The notes under the pieces: model-generated
The model's input: the letters and a program-made list of their open reading frames with translations, nothing else
Databases searched by the model: none
What the model was told of the DNA's origin: nothing
Source: Aquatica leii
Taxonomy: Eukaryota; Arthropoda; Insecta; Coleoptera; Lampyridae
DNA length: 64,000 bases
Assembly (NCBI GenBank): GCA_035610365.1
Contig: CM069432.1
Location: forward strand, 127,916,255-127,980,254
Reading direction: 5' to 3'
Position numbers and translations under genes: made by a program
Shown here: positions 12,091 through 23,819 of the stretch, piece after piece
How positions within the stretch are numbered: the first letter of the stretch is position 1
How the letters are laid out: each line of letters begins with the position of its first letter

Positions 12091-13980
12091 AAAATTATGT
12101 TCTAGAATAAAAATCATGTTACCTATTTGGATAAAAGAAACATTCCTAAAACACATTGACAAAGCAGCGGAAAGTGTGTATTTTACAGTAATTATTTGTT
12201 TTGTGAAATGGTAGTATTGATGAAGAAGATTAAAACAATAAAATGTTTTGTTTAATTATTTTTAAATTCTTAGTTATGTAATATTTTAGCAGTAAGAGAA
12301 AGCATTCCATGAGAATAGTTAAACTGTAAGAATTTATTCTTTTTGTGATAACATTTATGTCGTTATTCTTTGTGTTACTGTTAAAATCTTATTTATCCAA
12401 TTTTACCAAAATAACTTAATAAAACTGCGCGAGTCGTGTAACTAGAATTATAGCATAAGAACTTGCTTGATTGTTAGATATAAAATGTTTCATTTTTTTA
12501 AATATAACTGATGCAGAAAAATTACCGCAAAAAATTGATTGTTTTTTCAAATTTGTTAATACGTAATTTTAACCAAAAACCATGTGTGACTCGTGTATCA
12601 TCAATTGTTTTTGTAATATAATGCAGTTAATGTACCTAAAAATGAATTGTACTGATGCAAACTCAACAACATAAACAGATGTTTTATGTATAACATTGGG
12701 GACATTTAAAAAAGTTATCTTGCAAGTATTTGACAGCCTTCAATTCGTGTCTTTAAATTCGTCAAAATACAGCTTTAGAACTTTATATTGATGATATTGA
12801 TTATTGTACAATTTGGTTCAGTTAACCTTAATCCGAAATAAAGCATTTATTTAAAAAAAAATTATTATTTTTTCTTTCTTTTAAAATTAGTTAGCATTTT
12901 ATTACAATAAGAAAATATTTGCTTAGAATAAAGTTTACTAAACCTAAAACAGTTAAATATGCTTTCAAAATACCACGCAAATACTTTATTTTCTCTGAAT
13001 GTACCATTCAAACTAAAGCGCCTTTAATCACGCCCCGTTAGGTCAATTGTTCGCTGATGCAAAAAGTACGGAATTTAAATTTAACCAAGTAAAAATCACC
13101 AATTTTGGGATTTAGATTACAACAAAAAAGTCATATTATTATATATATTATACTACAAGAATCTCTGTATTAAATAACATCACACATTCAGTTTTCTACA
13201 AAATTAAAAAAAATGTTACTGCACTACTGTAAATAGACTTTTCTATAAATAAAACTGTATTAAATTAGCTTTGCAAAATGACGATCGTTTAACGACGTCT
13301 AAGCTGGTAGCAAGAAACAGTAATGACCACTACAGCGTGTCATGTGTAACGGTCGGCGACTGATACCTAAATTTCTCTGATTTTGTTACTTTGCAAACGA
13401 GTGTTACTTCTAGTAATTTTTTAATACAAAAGTATTGAATATATTGTAATAATCATGTGTAATTTACTACAAAATTTTGTTTCTTTGAATAATGTTGATG
13501 GTGTGAACTTCTATATACTAAAAATAGTAAAAAACAGATGTTGACAGGAAGTGACAATAACTGAATCCTCAAAGCTTGGAATAATTATCACGGTTCTGGT
13601 ATTGCTCAGTACATTTTCTTAAAGTTAATTTATTAGCAATATACAGTGTATTATGATAGTGTTAGTAAATAATTGTTGACATGGTATAGTAGTTTTACAC
13701 TGTGTCAAAAACTATTGCGATTAGGTGTCAATAACTAATACTAAACTATTATCGTAGAGAACTGCAACATACCAGCCATTAGAAACAGCATGTCCAAAAA
13801 AATTTATATAATATTTTTAAGTCAATCTTAATCTTTCTCTTAAGCAATAAATTCGTAAAAACATCTCATGGACCAAATCCTGTCTTGAATGGTAGAAACT
13901 TTTCTCTAGGATCCAGATTTATCAACGTAAAGAATTTTATCGTAGAAAAAACGACGACGAGCTTTTAGAAAATCGCCCAA
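12091..13980. other. AT-rich DNA, nothing recognised
   Basis: No coding similarity seen. If 11,830-12,090 and 13,985-15,900 belong to one transposase gene, this stretch would be an insertion in it, but I found no ends or target duplication. Confidence 0.3.
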
Positions 13981-13984
13981 GAAA

Positions 13985-15900
13985 TAATCTATTTAAAAAT
14001 AATTTGGTAAGCAAGGCTTGGTTCACAGGTTTGTTTTTTTGTCGTCACTCAGGTTTATCCAAACGTACCTTCGATGGTGTTACACAAGCAAGTTCTACCG
14101 TTAGCGAAACAGACAAAAAGAAGTAGTTTAAAACCATAAAAAATTTTTTGGTTGAAGGACAAAGACAACTATTAGAATACGCATCAAAAATATTCAAAAA
14201 TAAATCTAAATTTCTAGTTTTGTCCACAAGGCAAAAAAATGTTAGCAATGAAAACCTTCAAAAATGTTTATGAAGTTGATGGTGAAAAAGTAAAGTCGAC
14301 ATTAACTGCCATGTTTTCTTTTTGTTCCGATGGTACAGTTACACCTCCAATAATACTCTTTCTAAATAAAAAGAGAAGCATGAAAATTTCTAAACCAAAT
14401 GCAATGAGTGAAACTGATAAAAGCAAAAGTGTATGAATATATCTCTAACATATTCCATCTAAAAACCATACACAACTAAAAATACTACTTATAACCCTGT
14501 ATCTGTATCTCAATGTAACTAACGCATTCTACAAACGGTCAATGTTTTGGCATTTAATCCCCTGTAAAGAGCTTAGAATAAAGGTCTTTGAGTAAAAGCG
14601 CGAGCATCCAGCAGAAAATCTAACTGAAGAAAAAGTAGTTTTAAATAATTCTCTAAAACCGAAAACTATCAAACACGGTTTTAAAACAACTGGCCAATTT
14701 TCATGGAACACAATTCCATTAATTTTACAAAATGTTTAGGGTGCAAAAATAAAAGAATCCGATGGCTTACCTGCAGCTTCTACAATCAACTTTAGCATGT
14801 TTTGTGATATGGAATAATATTGTCGCTGAATTTGCTGAAAACAAGGATAGCGATTTGTATAATAAACAACACTACTTAGACAAATTATTTCAAATATGGA
14901 AGGCTTTTTAAAATAGTGAAAGTAGTAGCGTCAATCAGATAAAGATGAAAATCAGTTTTTAGACGTACCGACAATAATTAAATGCAATCTGCCTAAACAA
15001 AATGGAAACAAGTGATTATGTAATTAATGACAACATCTTCAAAAAATATAAAAAATCTGACAATAATATTGACAATGCCTAGAAGGAGCTACTTAATTAC
15101 ATTAATAATAAATTACGTAATGATTTAATGACAGATCTGACTACTAATACAGATGATTTTACTGCTATTGATGGTAATTTTGTTACAGATTTGATTAGTA
15201 CCACAAAAGTTCTTGATGATTTAAAAGGTACTTCTGCAGTAAACTTAAATGACTCAAAAATCGTAGTTGAGATAGAAACTACTTCACAAAAATTGCATAC
15301 CACACTAGAGGATATTTTGTACTGCCTGAGTACTCGAGTAAGAAAAGCCAAAAGAGAAGTAGAAAGATTACCATTTGCCATAACTTCTGCCCAATTTAAA
15401 GAAATTCATATTTGAAAAATGACAGAAAAAAAATAAAGAAGAAGGACTGGAGAAGAAGAAACAAAAAAGAGAAAAAAACAGAATTTCCAAAATAACAAAT
15501 GAAATAGAAAAGGCGAAGAAAGAAACCACAACAGTAAAAAACAAAAAACTAATAGTATCTTTAACCAAATTCTTGTTTATCCAAAACAAACCAAAAAAAC
15601 AGAAGTTGCCACTATATTCTAGGCCAGTAAAAATCGTGATACTGTCACTAAAATAGAAGATTTTGAAATGTTATTGCTAAATACGTCTTTAGAGTTACTG
15701 GATCAAGAACAAAATAATGCTATACTAGAAAAATTAGAAAGAGTTTTACATGAAAAATTAGAAAACAATAACAATATTAAAACTGCAAAAGAAGAAGCAA
15801 ATGTCGACAAAAAGTCTGAAACTGATAATAAACGTTTTAGAGAAACTAAAATATTGCATGGTGCAAATAAAGAATCGTCAAAAAAAAAATTTTGTTAACA
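13985..15900 (+). pseudogene. Pogo/jerky-like (Tc1-mariner superfamily) transposase, decayed
   Basis: Successive frames give the order expected for a pogo-like DDE transposase. From about 13,990 there is a CENP-B-type W...F..RH.gLS.R segment (SKAWFTGLFFCRHSGLSKR). Near 14,240-14,400 comes the core GEKVKSTLTAMFSFCSDGT followed by VTPPIILFLNKK. Near 14,520-14,740 lies the block NAFYKRSMFWHLIPCKELR, then LTEEKVVLNN and KHGFKTTGQF (usual GFrktGiyPfn). Near 15,350, VERLPFAITSAQF is a typical C-terminal block, followed by a lysine-rich coiled region. The stretch that should hold the second catalytic Asp is missing or scrambled, and there are many stops. It is inactive. Confidence 0.65.
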
Positions 15901-17195
15901 AAGTGAAAAAAAAATGCTTCAAATAGATAAAGATGAAAATATAGAAATTATGTTGTGCAATACATTATCGCATCAGCTGTCTTGTAAGGAAACAGGCAAA
16001 TCAAGAAAAATCTTCAGTTAAAGCGCAATATATTAGCTAAGTTGAAGTTACTATGAGTTTACAAAACAACGAAATAAATAATTTTTTCAATATATATTTT
16101 TTGTAGTCAAACTACGTAATATATACAAAAAACACAAACAATAAAATTAATAAAAGAACAATCATTTTTTTGTGCCGCCTGTTTTATTAATAAGATTGAT
16201 ATAACCTTACCTACTGTTTTGTCATATTGACATTATAACTTTTATTCTGTTATATTTTCATCTAGTTTATTTGTTTATCAGTTAATGTCTTTTAATTATA
16301 ACTAAAATTAACAACATCTACATTAAGGTATATAATAAATTAACTCATTCCTAAAATTGAACTCTACCGGTCCTTTTGCTTATAATATCATGTTCATCTA
16401 AATGCATTTGTGTAGACTGCTTTTAAATTAGCTTTAAGCGTACTGTGATAAATACTACATTAATAATGTGATTTTCTCTGTATTTACGTCTCCAAATACG
16501 GTAACTAAGCACAACGTGACGTCATTTATTGCAAAAAACATTTTATTTAAAAAAAGACAAATTACAAAATGTTGTAAAACGTGTTTAATTTTAGTTTATC
16601 TACACTAAATATTTATTGCGGATTTATAAATCTTTATCATTTTACAATTTTAAATAAAATCGTCCTTATAAGTATTTTACTTTTCTTGTATTTCTGTTTT
16701 TAATTAATAAATTGTTATAAAATTTTTAACCAATTGTTTGTATAAACAATACAATACGATGCATTAAATAAGTTTATATGACTTGTACGTATAATATTTT
16801 GCAAAATTATTAGACTACAATTTAATAAATATCGTCGTTTTTTAACTAGATAAAATTATAAGTTAAACTTTTCTTAAAACTTGAAACAAGCGACGTCTGA
16901 TATATCACAGTTAATAAAAAAAATTGTATTAACAACTATTTTACATCAGCACCCAAAAATTTATATTTCAAACTTAATTTTAATATTTTTTAAACGTTTA
17001 AATAACCAATTTTACAAATTGACAGATACATAACCCATAATTTCAAATATTATTAAACGATTTTAGTTTTTTGGTTATTAAAAACTTAACTGTTGATTTA
17101 ATATAATTTTTAATTTAGTCTTTAACTTTAAATTTAATAATTTAACTTAATGAAATGTTTGCATATTTGCATAATGACTTATGTTTCTGTGATGA
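15901..17195. other. AT-rich DNA, nothing recognised
   Basis: No ORF, terminal repeat or RNA gene supported. Confidence 0.35.
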
Positions 17196-17199
17196 TCAA

Positions 17200-17300
17200 A
17201 TTTATGATCCCTTCTTATAGGAGGTAGGGACAAAAGCAACTGCTTCAGTTTTTTGCGAGATTTTGTGTTCTAAATGAATACTTTATCAGGCTCGCTATAC
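17200..17300 (-). repeat. PLE-type tail relic with decayed hammerhead motif
   Basis: The minus strand reads CCTGATAAAG..TTTAGAACACAAAATCTCGC, then AAACTGAAGCAGTTGCTT and CTACCTCCTATAAG. The same blocks occur in the same order on the plus strand at 63,080-63,160 (AGATGAAGTG..CTAGAACACGAAACGTTGC, AAACTGAAGTAGTTGCTT, CTACCTCCTATAAG). Here CTGATGA is CTGATAA and GAAAC is AAAAT, so the ribozyme core is lost. Confidence 0.55.
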
Positions 17301-17397
17301 TGACTTAAGTTAATGGTTTAATAAAACATTTAATTAAAAACACAAACTTTTACACGTCATATCGTGCACATTAACGAACGTACAAACTTTTGAAAAC

Positions 17398-18350
17398 TTA
17401 GTATTTACAAATACAAAACAACAATACAAAGTGGAAGCAACTAAAGAAATCAGATATTTGGGTATATACATTGATCAACATTTAAAATGGAATGTACATG
17501 TTAATGAAATCATAAAAACATTAAGAACATTACTGTTTCTGTTTAAAAAACTAAAAACAATATAAGAAATTAAATACTTGAAAACTTTATATCATTCTTT
17601 AGTTGAATCGCACTTGTACTACGGCATAGTTGGATGGGTGGGATTTTAAAGCATCACTTAACTGGGTTAGACATCCTACAAAAATGCTTTTTAAAAATCA
17701 TTTTGGGAAAAGTATCTTATATCCGAGTGATTTGTTATATAAAGAAAGCATATTATTTGACTTAAGACAATTATTTTGCTATAAAATACTTTGCTTACAA
17801 TTTAAATCGAAAAACGAATTAAAAGAAATAACACATGATTATCACACGAGATACAAATGTCAAGCGGAAACACAAAGCGAGAAAGCTAATAAAACTATTG
17901 GCCAACGCTCATACGGTTACCTTGGTCCGCGCATATATTCGACTCTTCCTCTAGATATAAAAAACAGCAAAAACAATAACATTTTCAAAACAAAACTTAA
18001 AATATGGTTGCTCAATAAACCAAGATATAAAGTGCATGAACTGGTAGATATTAAAAATATCAAAAACACTTAAACATTAATAAATATTAGTATTTATTTT
18101 TAATTACTTTATTATTTTTTAATACTATTATTATTATTTTGTTTTTATTTATTTTTATTTTATATTACTATTGTTATTATTATTATTGTTAAATTGCATT
18201 ATAATTTAAAAGAAATCAATTGTTTTATAAAATTTTTCGCGGTGGTTTTGTTTATGATTATAAGCGACTTTTGGCTTAGACCGCGAGACAGTTGCACACC
18301 CAGACTTTTGGGCTTGGTCTTAGTCTCTCATTGAGAACCAAAATAAAAAA
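17398..18350 (+). pseudogene. Non-LTR retrotransposon (LINE) 3' end: RT thumb, C-terminal tail and 3' UTR
   Basis: The first frame gives KEIRYLGIYIDQHLKWNVH followed by LKTLYHSLVESHLYYGI. After one frameshift at about 17,627, a 147-codon frame to 18,073 continues with HTRYKC, then GQRSYGYLGPRIYSTLPLDI and FKTKLKIWLL. These are characteristic blocks after the RT palm in LINEs of the CR1/L2/Daphne-type group. The endonuclease and the YADD region are absent, as usual for 5'-truncated LINEs. From 18,074 to about 18,350 there is an untranslated tail with ATT-rich sequence and a block near 18,295-18,350 ending ACCAAAATAAAAAA, a likely 3' end. Clade assignment is tentative. Confidence 0.65.
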
Positions 18351-18359
18351 TAGAGTGTT

Positions 18360-18535
18360 GCCTTAGTCGTATGTAAACCTAAACAAACTGACGTTTTGCA
18401 AGACATAACAACTTGCATTTTCAGAGTGGTAAATGTCACTGGAAAAAAAAGTGAAATTGACAATATTTATATCACTAGCCATTACCATAATTAACGAACC
18501 CTATCTTACCGTTATCGCTTGACTAGCTTTGTTAT
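18360..18535 (-). repeat. 3' tail of Penelope-like element with hammerhead relic
   Basis: It lies directly downstream (minus strand) of the GIY-YIG fragment at 18,540-18,860. At 18,385-18,430 the minus strand reads CTGAAAATGCAAG..CTTGCAAAACGTC: a hammerhead layout with stem II TGCAAG/CTTGCA, but with substitutions in CTGATGA and in GAAA. Hammerhead ribozymes are established components of PLE terminal repeats, so the placement fits. Not catalytic as written. Confidence 0.5.
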
Positions 18536-18539
18536 TACT

Positions 18540-18860
18540 CAGAGTAAGTGTTTTTTCCAAAAAGGTTGACCTTTGTCCTAGAAGATGTAATACTGGTAGC
18601 CAAGATTTGCTGAGTCTTAAACCGTTTTCTCGGTTCATATTACATGGATGTTTTTCTTATTTTTGCAGCTTCCCGGATTAGTCTGAGAAAGTAAAAAGGA
18701 GTTCTAGCAGATACTTTAGTTTGGTTAAAGTTTAGCGTGTGTTCTTGGTTCTACACGTGTTTTGCCACTGCTGATTTAGTAACTCTGGGGTGTTTGCAGT
18801 CAGCCATATGTTCTTTTACGCTAACTTTAATAGAGCTTCCCGTCTGACTTATATAACTTA
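18540..18860 (-). pseudogene. Penelope-like element, GIY-YIG endonuclease domain (relic)
   Basis: The minus-strand translation gives YISQTGSSIKVSVKEHMADC, then TKSAVAKHV, HTLNFNQTKV and FYFLRLIREAAKI. This matches the second half of the GIY-YIG endonuclease of Penelope-like elements (y.GqTgRsi..R..EH, saVaeH, H.i.F..t.vl, IREaiei). There is an in-frame stop after AKHV, and the reverse transcriptase part is absent or unrecognisable. The enzyme nicks target DNA for primed reverse transcription in active PLEs; this copy is dead. Confidence 0.7.
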
Positions 18861-20090
18861 ATTTATAGAAAAAAACGCACACTAATAGATACTACTAACT
18901 ATACTCATTGTGTTTTTATTGTGATTAGGTAAAATTCTTAATTTAAATAGCAATAAAACTTCTAACTTGATATAAACGCATACAAATTAAACAAAATGCA
19001 AGCCTTGACATATAATTTCTTTGTTGTAATTAGAGAAACCTGTAAAGAGTTTTTAGTATTAATTAGAAGTATTACCAAAACAAGTTTTTAAATTTAAGTT
19101 ACTTATTTTTAATAGACCACAGTTGAGAAAATATAGTTCACGCAAGTTGACAAAACAATAAAAAAAACATGGTATTGTTTCTATTAATGTATAAAATATC
19201 ATCTTTTTCTGTAAGTTAATTGTTTTAAAAAAATATGTATTTGTTTTTGAATATTATTGTTATTGATACTTTAAATACATAATAAAGTAACAGTGAAAAT
19301 TAACACTAGAGTTATTTATTTGTAAAGTAAGCAAAACATTATCGATTGCTTTGAATCTGTTTACGTTATCTTAGTCATTTGAATTGAAGATTTTATAAGA
19401 CTTTGCTGCTATGTTTATAAAATTTAATTAATGTTAATTAGCAAATTTAAAAATGGTAGTTTGTAGTGCTTCTAAATGTAGAAAACGGCATTCAAACGAA
19501 AACCTTAAACAATTTGTTCTATAAACAACTTCTGAAATTATTAAAGTTAAGTATTTTTTAATAAATAATAGTTTTACCAAAGAAATAAAACCGCTTTTTA
19601 CAAAAGCTTGGATTATTAATTAACTATTTTTTACGTGCATAAAGGTATATATCCAATGTTGGTTTTTTTGTTTTTAAAATTTTAAAAAATCTAAATAAAT
19701 TAACTTTATATTAAAAATAAAAACCGGCATTGTTGTTCAAAATTAAATTGCACATATAATGATTTAATTTATATTTTAAATTTTTTTAGTTTTGTGAATT
19801 GAATTCGTCGGAATTAGTTTAATTGTTGGTATCTAAAACGTAGATTTGTAGTATTTTGTAGTAATGCATTTGCGTCAAAACAAAAAGTTTGTTGTAATGA
19901 CATGTTCTATTAGGTTTTACCGTTATACGAATTAACAAAATTGATTTTTATATTTTAATATAGTTAAATCATACAACAAAAAATTGAAACTTTGTCTTCG
20001 TCAAACCCATCAGATGATGCACATACATTTTTTGTCATTTTTTTATATACATAATAATTTTTTTTCTGTAATTATTACATTTGAGGCATT
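18861..20090. other. AT-rich DNA, little recognised
   Basis: At 19,453 a short plus-strand frame MVVCSASKCRKRHSNENLKQ resembles the start of a THAP zinc finger, but it stops soon after and has no further support. Otherwise no feature. Confidence 0.3.
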
Positions 20091-20099
20091 ATTTTTGTT

Positions 20100-20760
20100 T
20101 TACAATAGAAAAATCTAGAACTGGTTAATATTAGTAAAAAATTTGTTGATAAACAAATCTAGAAACTGATGTTATATTTCTAATTACGCAAAATTCTTTG
20201 CTGTAAAATTTGTGCATTATAGATATGTTCAAATCAAAACCTAAATATTGTTTCATCAAATCTCGTCTGCAATAACGTGATTAAATACGAAAAAAACTAT
20301 TTATATGTTCCTGAACACATAAGTGGGTTGTTTCAAGTGTTGCATTATGTGGCTTTGCGTCTTTCCTTTTATCATGTTCAACGTACATTTTACTACGGCT
20401 GACACTTTTTATGCATGTTTTGACAACACGGTAAGATATGGCAAATTTTTTACAAAAAACACAAATTAGTGATTAAAAAACTTAAATGTAACTTCTCTTT
20501 GTAATGGTCAGCCAACCTCCAGTATTCTCAACAAAGGACTTATTTTTGTTCTGTTTCATTACACCTATATCTAAATAAAATACAATCTACAATTAAAGGT
20601 GTCTCATCTGGAACTTTGCTTTCACTTCCATTGATATATTTGAGTTTTTTTTGCTGTTCTTTTGCAAGAAGATTTAATAACTTTCTTTGTTTTTGCTTTT
20701 TTTCTATTATTTTCTCAGTTCTTTTTTAGTATAAATTCATCCTTTAAACTCAATTCTAAA
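20100..20760 (-). pseudogene. Multicopy insect transposon-type protein (SHYCR family), function unknown
   Basis: The minus-strand translation gives a lysine-rich segment with IEKKQKQRKLLNLLAKEQQK (20,690-20,620), then CVFCKKFAISYRVVKTCIK and HINSFFRI.SRYCRRDLMKQ, YLGFDLNISIMHKFY and VSRFVYQQIF. I recognise this motif order (cKkFF..Tl.is, HI.SFP.ieSHYCR, YL...LNI.kMY.lY, vs...Y..iF) from abundant uncharacterised insect proteins with transposon-like copy number. I do not know the element class. Internal stops show decay. Confidence 0.5.
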
Positions 20761-21435
20761 TATAAAATCTAAAATCTACGTATGGTTCAGAGTGTCTGTC
20801 TTTACCGATGTAGGATTTGCCTTCATTTGTAAAGTTATCACGATGTAGAAGGTAATTCGGCGACACACTCGATTTTGAATTTAAATAACTAAATGTGTTA
20901 GATACCGCAAATTCAACCAAATTTAAGCATCTTTTCTGTTCAGAAAGCAATATCTTAAAAATACCATTTTAAATAAACACGAATAAGCGGCAGGTACTAA
21001 TTTCCTTAGGAGGTTTGCAAATGCATGTTATCTGAGTAAACTGTTTTGTAATAATTGTATGTTCTAACAATTTTTTTCCTTTAACTGCATATTTCCATCA
21101 ATTTTCATGTGTACACATTTTCAAAAAATTTTTAAGCATTTTATTTAAACAAAGTGGATGCAACTTTTAGATTTTTTATTGTACATATTACTGTTAATTT
21201 TTAAGGCAGAAATACTGTATAATTATCTTTGGCATAATAATAAGTCAATTTACCTAGATTTGAGAATGTTAATGCCAACTTTACAAAGTTTTTATTACTT
21301 GATGTGATTTTTGTAATCATTAGTTTAAATACACTTATTCACAATACAACAAAACGCCATAACCGAAAACATGCAAACGTGCTTTATGAAAAAACTGTGA
21401 TAACAGACAAGCAACATAAAATAATCTAATGATGT
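20761..21435. other. AT-rich DNA, nothing firmly recognised
   Basis: A 64-codon minus-strand frame at 20,756-20,950 may be the upstream part of the SHYCR-type relic. The rest shows nothing. Confidence 0.3.
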
Positions 21436-21439
21436 TCAA

Positions 21440-21600
21440 AAATGTAATATCAAAGGCCTCCACAACCTATACTAAGATAAGAACGTTTTTCGGGTTTAGA
21501 CCGTGTCATAACCAAAATTGCTAACGTTTCGCTTACTTTTGTAAGGTGCTGCCTCAGGCCGTGAAAGAACTCAAACAAACAATAAAATCTAACTAAAATC
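21440..21600 (-). repeat. 3' tail of Penelope-like element with hammerhead relic
   Basis: The minus strand reads TTGTTTGAGTTCTTTCACGG, CCTGAGGCAG, CCTTACAAAAGTAAGCGAAA, CGTTAGC and CTTATCTTAGTATAGG. It matches, block by block, the plus-strand tail at 42,755-42,935. The hammerhead 3' core GAAAC is intact, but CTGATGA is CTGAGGC here. The tail sits a short distance downstream of the GIY-YIG relic at 21,770-22,080, which ties the repeat to a PLE. Confidence 0.65.
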
Positions 21601-21769
21601 CTTTCAAAAGTAATTAACTTGTAAATCAAACCAGATTTTAAACTCTAACAAAGTAAGAAAAAAAACGATAAACTTCAAAAAGCAAACAACTCCATAAATG
21701 TGACTAAAAAAAATAGTCTTCGTATATAATAAAAAAGAAATACCGTCACAGCTGGTCAAGCTCGACTTT

Positions 21770-22080
21770 ATTGGGTTACGGTTGAAGAGAAGCGTGTTTT
21801 TGATAAAAGAGTAATAGCCGAGAACCAAAAACCATGATTACAAATAACGTTATTAGAGTGTTTTATGCTTTCTCGGATTTTTTTATTGAAGAAAGATGGT
21901 GATTTTCCAATTACCAAAACGTTATCAAAATCTATATGATGACCTAAAGTTAAATAGTGTTCAGCAACTGCAGATTTGGAAATATACGAATTATGTTCTA
22001 AAATGCGAGTAATGACAGAACGACCGGTTACACCAATGTAGACTAAACCAGATGAACAAGGAATTTAGCATACACTAAAT
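21770..22080 (-). pseudogene. Penelope-like element, GIY-YIG endonuclease domain (relic)
   Basis: The minus strand encodes CSG-type linker remains, then LVYIGVTGRSVITRILEH, YISKSAVAEHYLTLGHHIDF, DNVLVIGKSPSFF and KKIRESIKHSNN. These are the VYIGxTgR, saVAEHyl..gHhIdF and IRESIei blocks of the PLE GIY-YIG endonuclease. The frame stays open from about 22,060 to 21,850 and then decays. Compared with the copy at 18.7 kb it is clearly a different subfamily. The catalytic GIY half is cut off at the upstream side near 22,080. Confidence 0.75.
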
Positions 22081-22084
22081 TGAT

Positions 22085-22980
22085 TACACTGCAAAAATAT
22101 ATGATATTTCGTCTAAAAAACCAGATGACGTTCTGATTTTAGTATCTCTAAAATTGTTTAATTTATTGTCGCTTAATACACAAAATCTCAATACTTGAGA
22201 ATGTAAATGCAGAAACCAAAAGCAATAAATAAGTTCGTTTACTAAGTGATTATACAACAAATGCGCATAAATGTGTTGTATTTACAAGAAATGGTAGATA
22301 AAGCTGCTAGCTTAAAACTATAATAAACGGATACCACATTTGTGCACATTTCTACGTACTTTACACAAATTCATCCAAAAGTGAACGTACAATATTTGTG
22401 CATTACACAATCGATATGGTGTTTGGAACAGACTTTTTTGGTATTAAATAGATTAACTTAAATAATTCACAATGGGTTATTGATGCATCAGTTGTTATAC
22501 ACAATCATATTTTAAGCAATAACATATTAATGGCTAGTTTCTAGAATAAAGATTTAATCGAAGAGTAACTAATCGAGACTTATAATTAACGGAGCGTTAA
22601 AATATCATTTGGTTTCTTAAATCAATTAAAAGGAGACTTAACTAATCGCGGATTAATTATATTATTTTATGTTGGTATCTCCAGATAACACAAAATTAAA
22701 AAAAAAATTTGCTAATACAAAAATTGAGGTAGGTAAGGTAATTTCACATACCATAATGAATATTCGCATAATATGAAGATTATTTATAATGCCTAATTAT
22801 AAATATTCAATAGAGACCCAAACCAAAATTTACAAATTTTGGATATTCGACAATTTTTTAAATAATTTGATGTACAAATATACAATTATTAATACTAGAC
22901 TTGCAACAGACAGACGATAAGGTCACTAATAGCAAAATAATTGTACAAAAACTTTTCACACAGCACAGCACATCACAAGT
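22085..22980. other. AT-rich DNA, nothing recognised
   Basis: No supported coding or repeat structure. Confidence 0.35.
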
Positions 22981-22984
22981 AGTT

Positions 22985-23200
22985 CTCATATAGACCAGTC
23001 GTTTGAGTCTGTACTACATACATATATACATAATATATACATATATATAAGAACCATCTACACAACTAATAACGTTTAAAACATTTTTTACTTTCGGGCA
23101 TCTTTTTGAAGTGTGGTCGCAATTCTGCCAAGCTTTCGGATACTCCCTGAATAAATGGACAAACTGTACTTTTATGAATTTTATAATCATTGACAAGAAT
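22985..23200 (-). pseudogene. PIF/Harbinger-like transposase fragment
   Basis: The minus strand encodes FVHLFREYPKAWQNC, then KNVLNVISCVDGSYI (23,100-23,050). It resembles the first catalytic block of Harbinger nucleases, F....fPnviGciDGSYI. Continuing past a short TATG-rich stretch, the next frames give YENYL and LYNYFAISDLI, weakly compatible with the following IyninRk and d..vGs.hD blocks. The remainder is lost. Short match, moderate confidence. Confidence 0.45.
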
Positions 23201-23204
23201 ATTT

Positions 23205-23811
23205 CAAATTCACCTATTAAAAAAATGTATTATAAGTAAATTACATTTAAGTTTCTGTCACTCGTAGCTGTTGCATAAATCGTAATGCAATAAACAGTTG
23301 ATCAGCTGTAAAAAGCAAACTTTTGCAGTACTTTTTAAACGAATTGGGTTTTAGTCTAAACATTTTAACCTTGTCCACGGCGCCCAAAAGATCAAACGAT
23401 ATGTTATCAGATGATGAACTTTAAGAATCAAATTCAATTTAGATTAATTTTCTAGTCACGCAAGTACGACACAAAATTAAAATAAGAAATGTCTAGAAAT
23501 TTTGAAAAGAATTGTATAAATAACAAACGAAAAATAATCACAGGAACACAATATAACCATGACGCACCAAAACAGCGTAAAACGAAGTTAAAAAACGCAG
23601 AAGATCAAGTGTCGAATAACAGTTTTTGATTACTGTACTTACGTCCGTTAAATTTAGCTGACCAAAGTGCTCAGTTAATTTAATAGAGACTTAAACCAAA
23701 TTAATCTTACGTTAGACGTTCTACAAAGAAATGCATTTTAATATATAAGTTTAACTGTATTTGTTGCCTAAGCTTACAAATTGGTTCGTGCTTTACAATT
23801 ACTACCTTACA
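23205..23811. other. AT-rich DNA, nothing recognised
   Basis: No supported feature. Confidence 0.35.
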
Positions 23812-23819
23812 TTCAATTT

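Noticed and set aside
15097-15589. Minus-strand frames over the pogo-like relic
   Set aside because: Shadows of the plus-strand transposase C-terminal region, which has recognisable motifs.
19453-19520. MVVCSASKCRKRHSNENLKQ, similar to a THAP finger start
   Set aside because: Stops after 23 codons and lacks the downstream Cys/His pair; too short to annotate.
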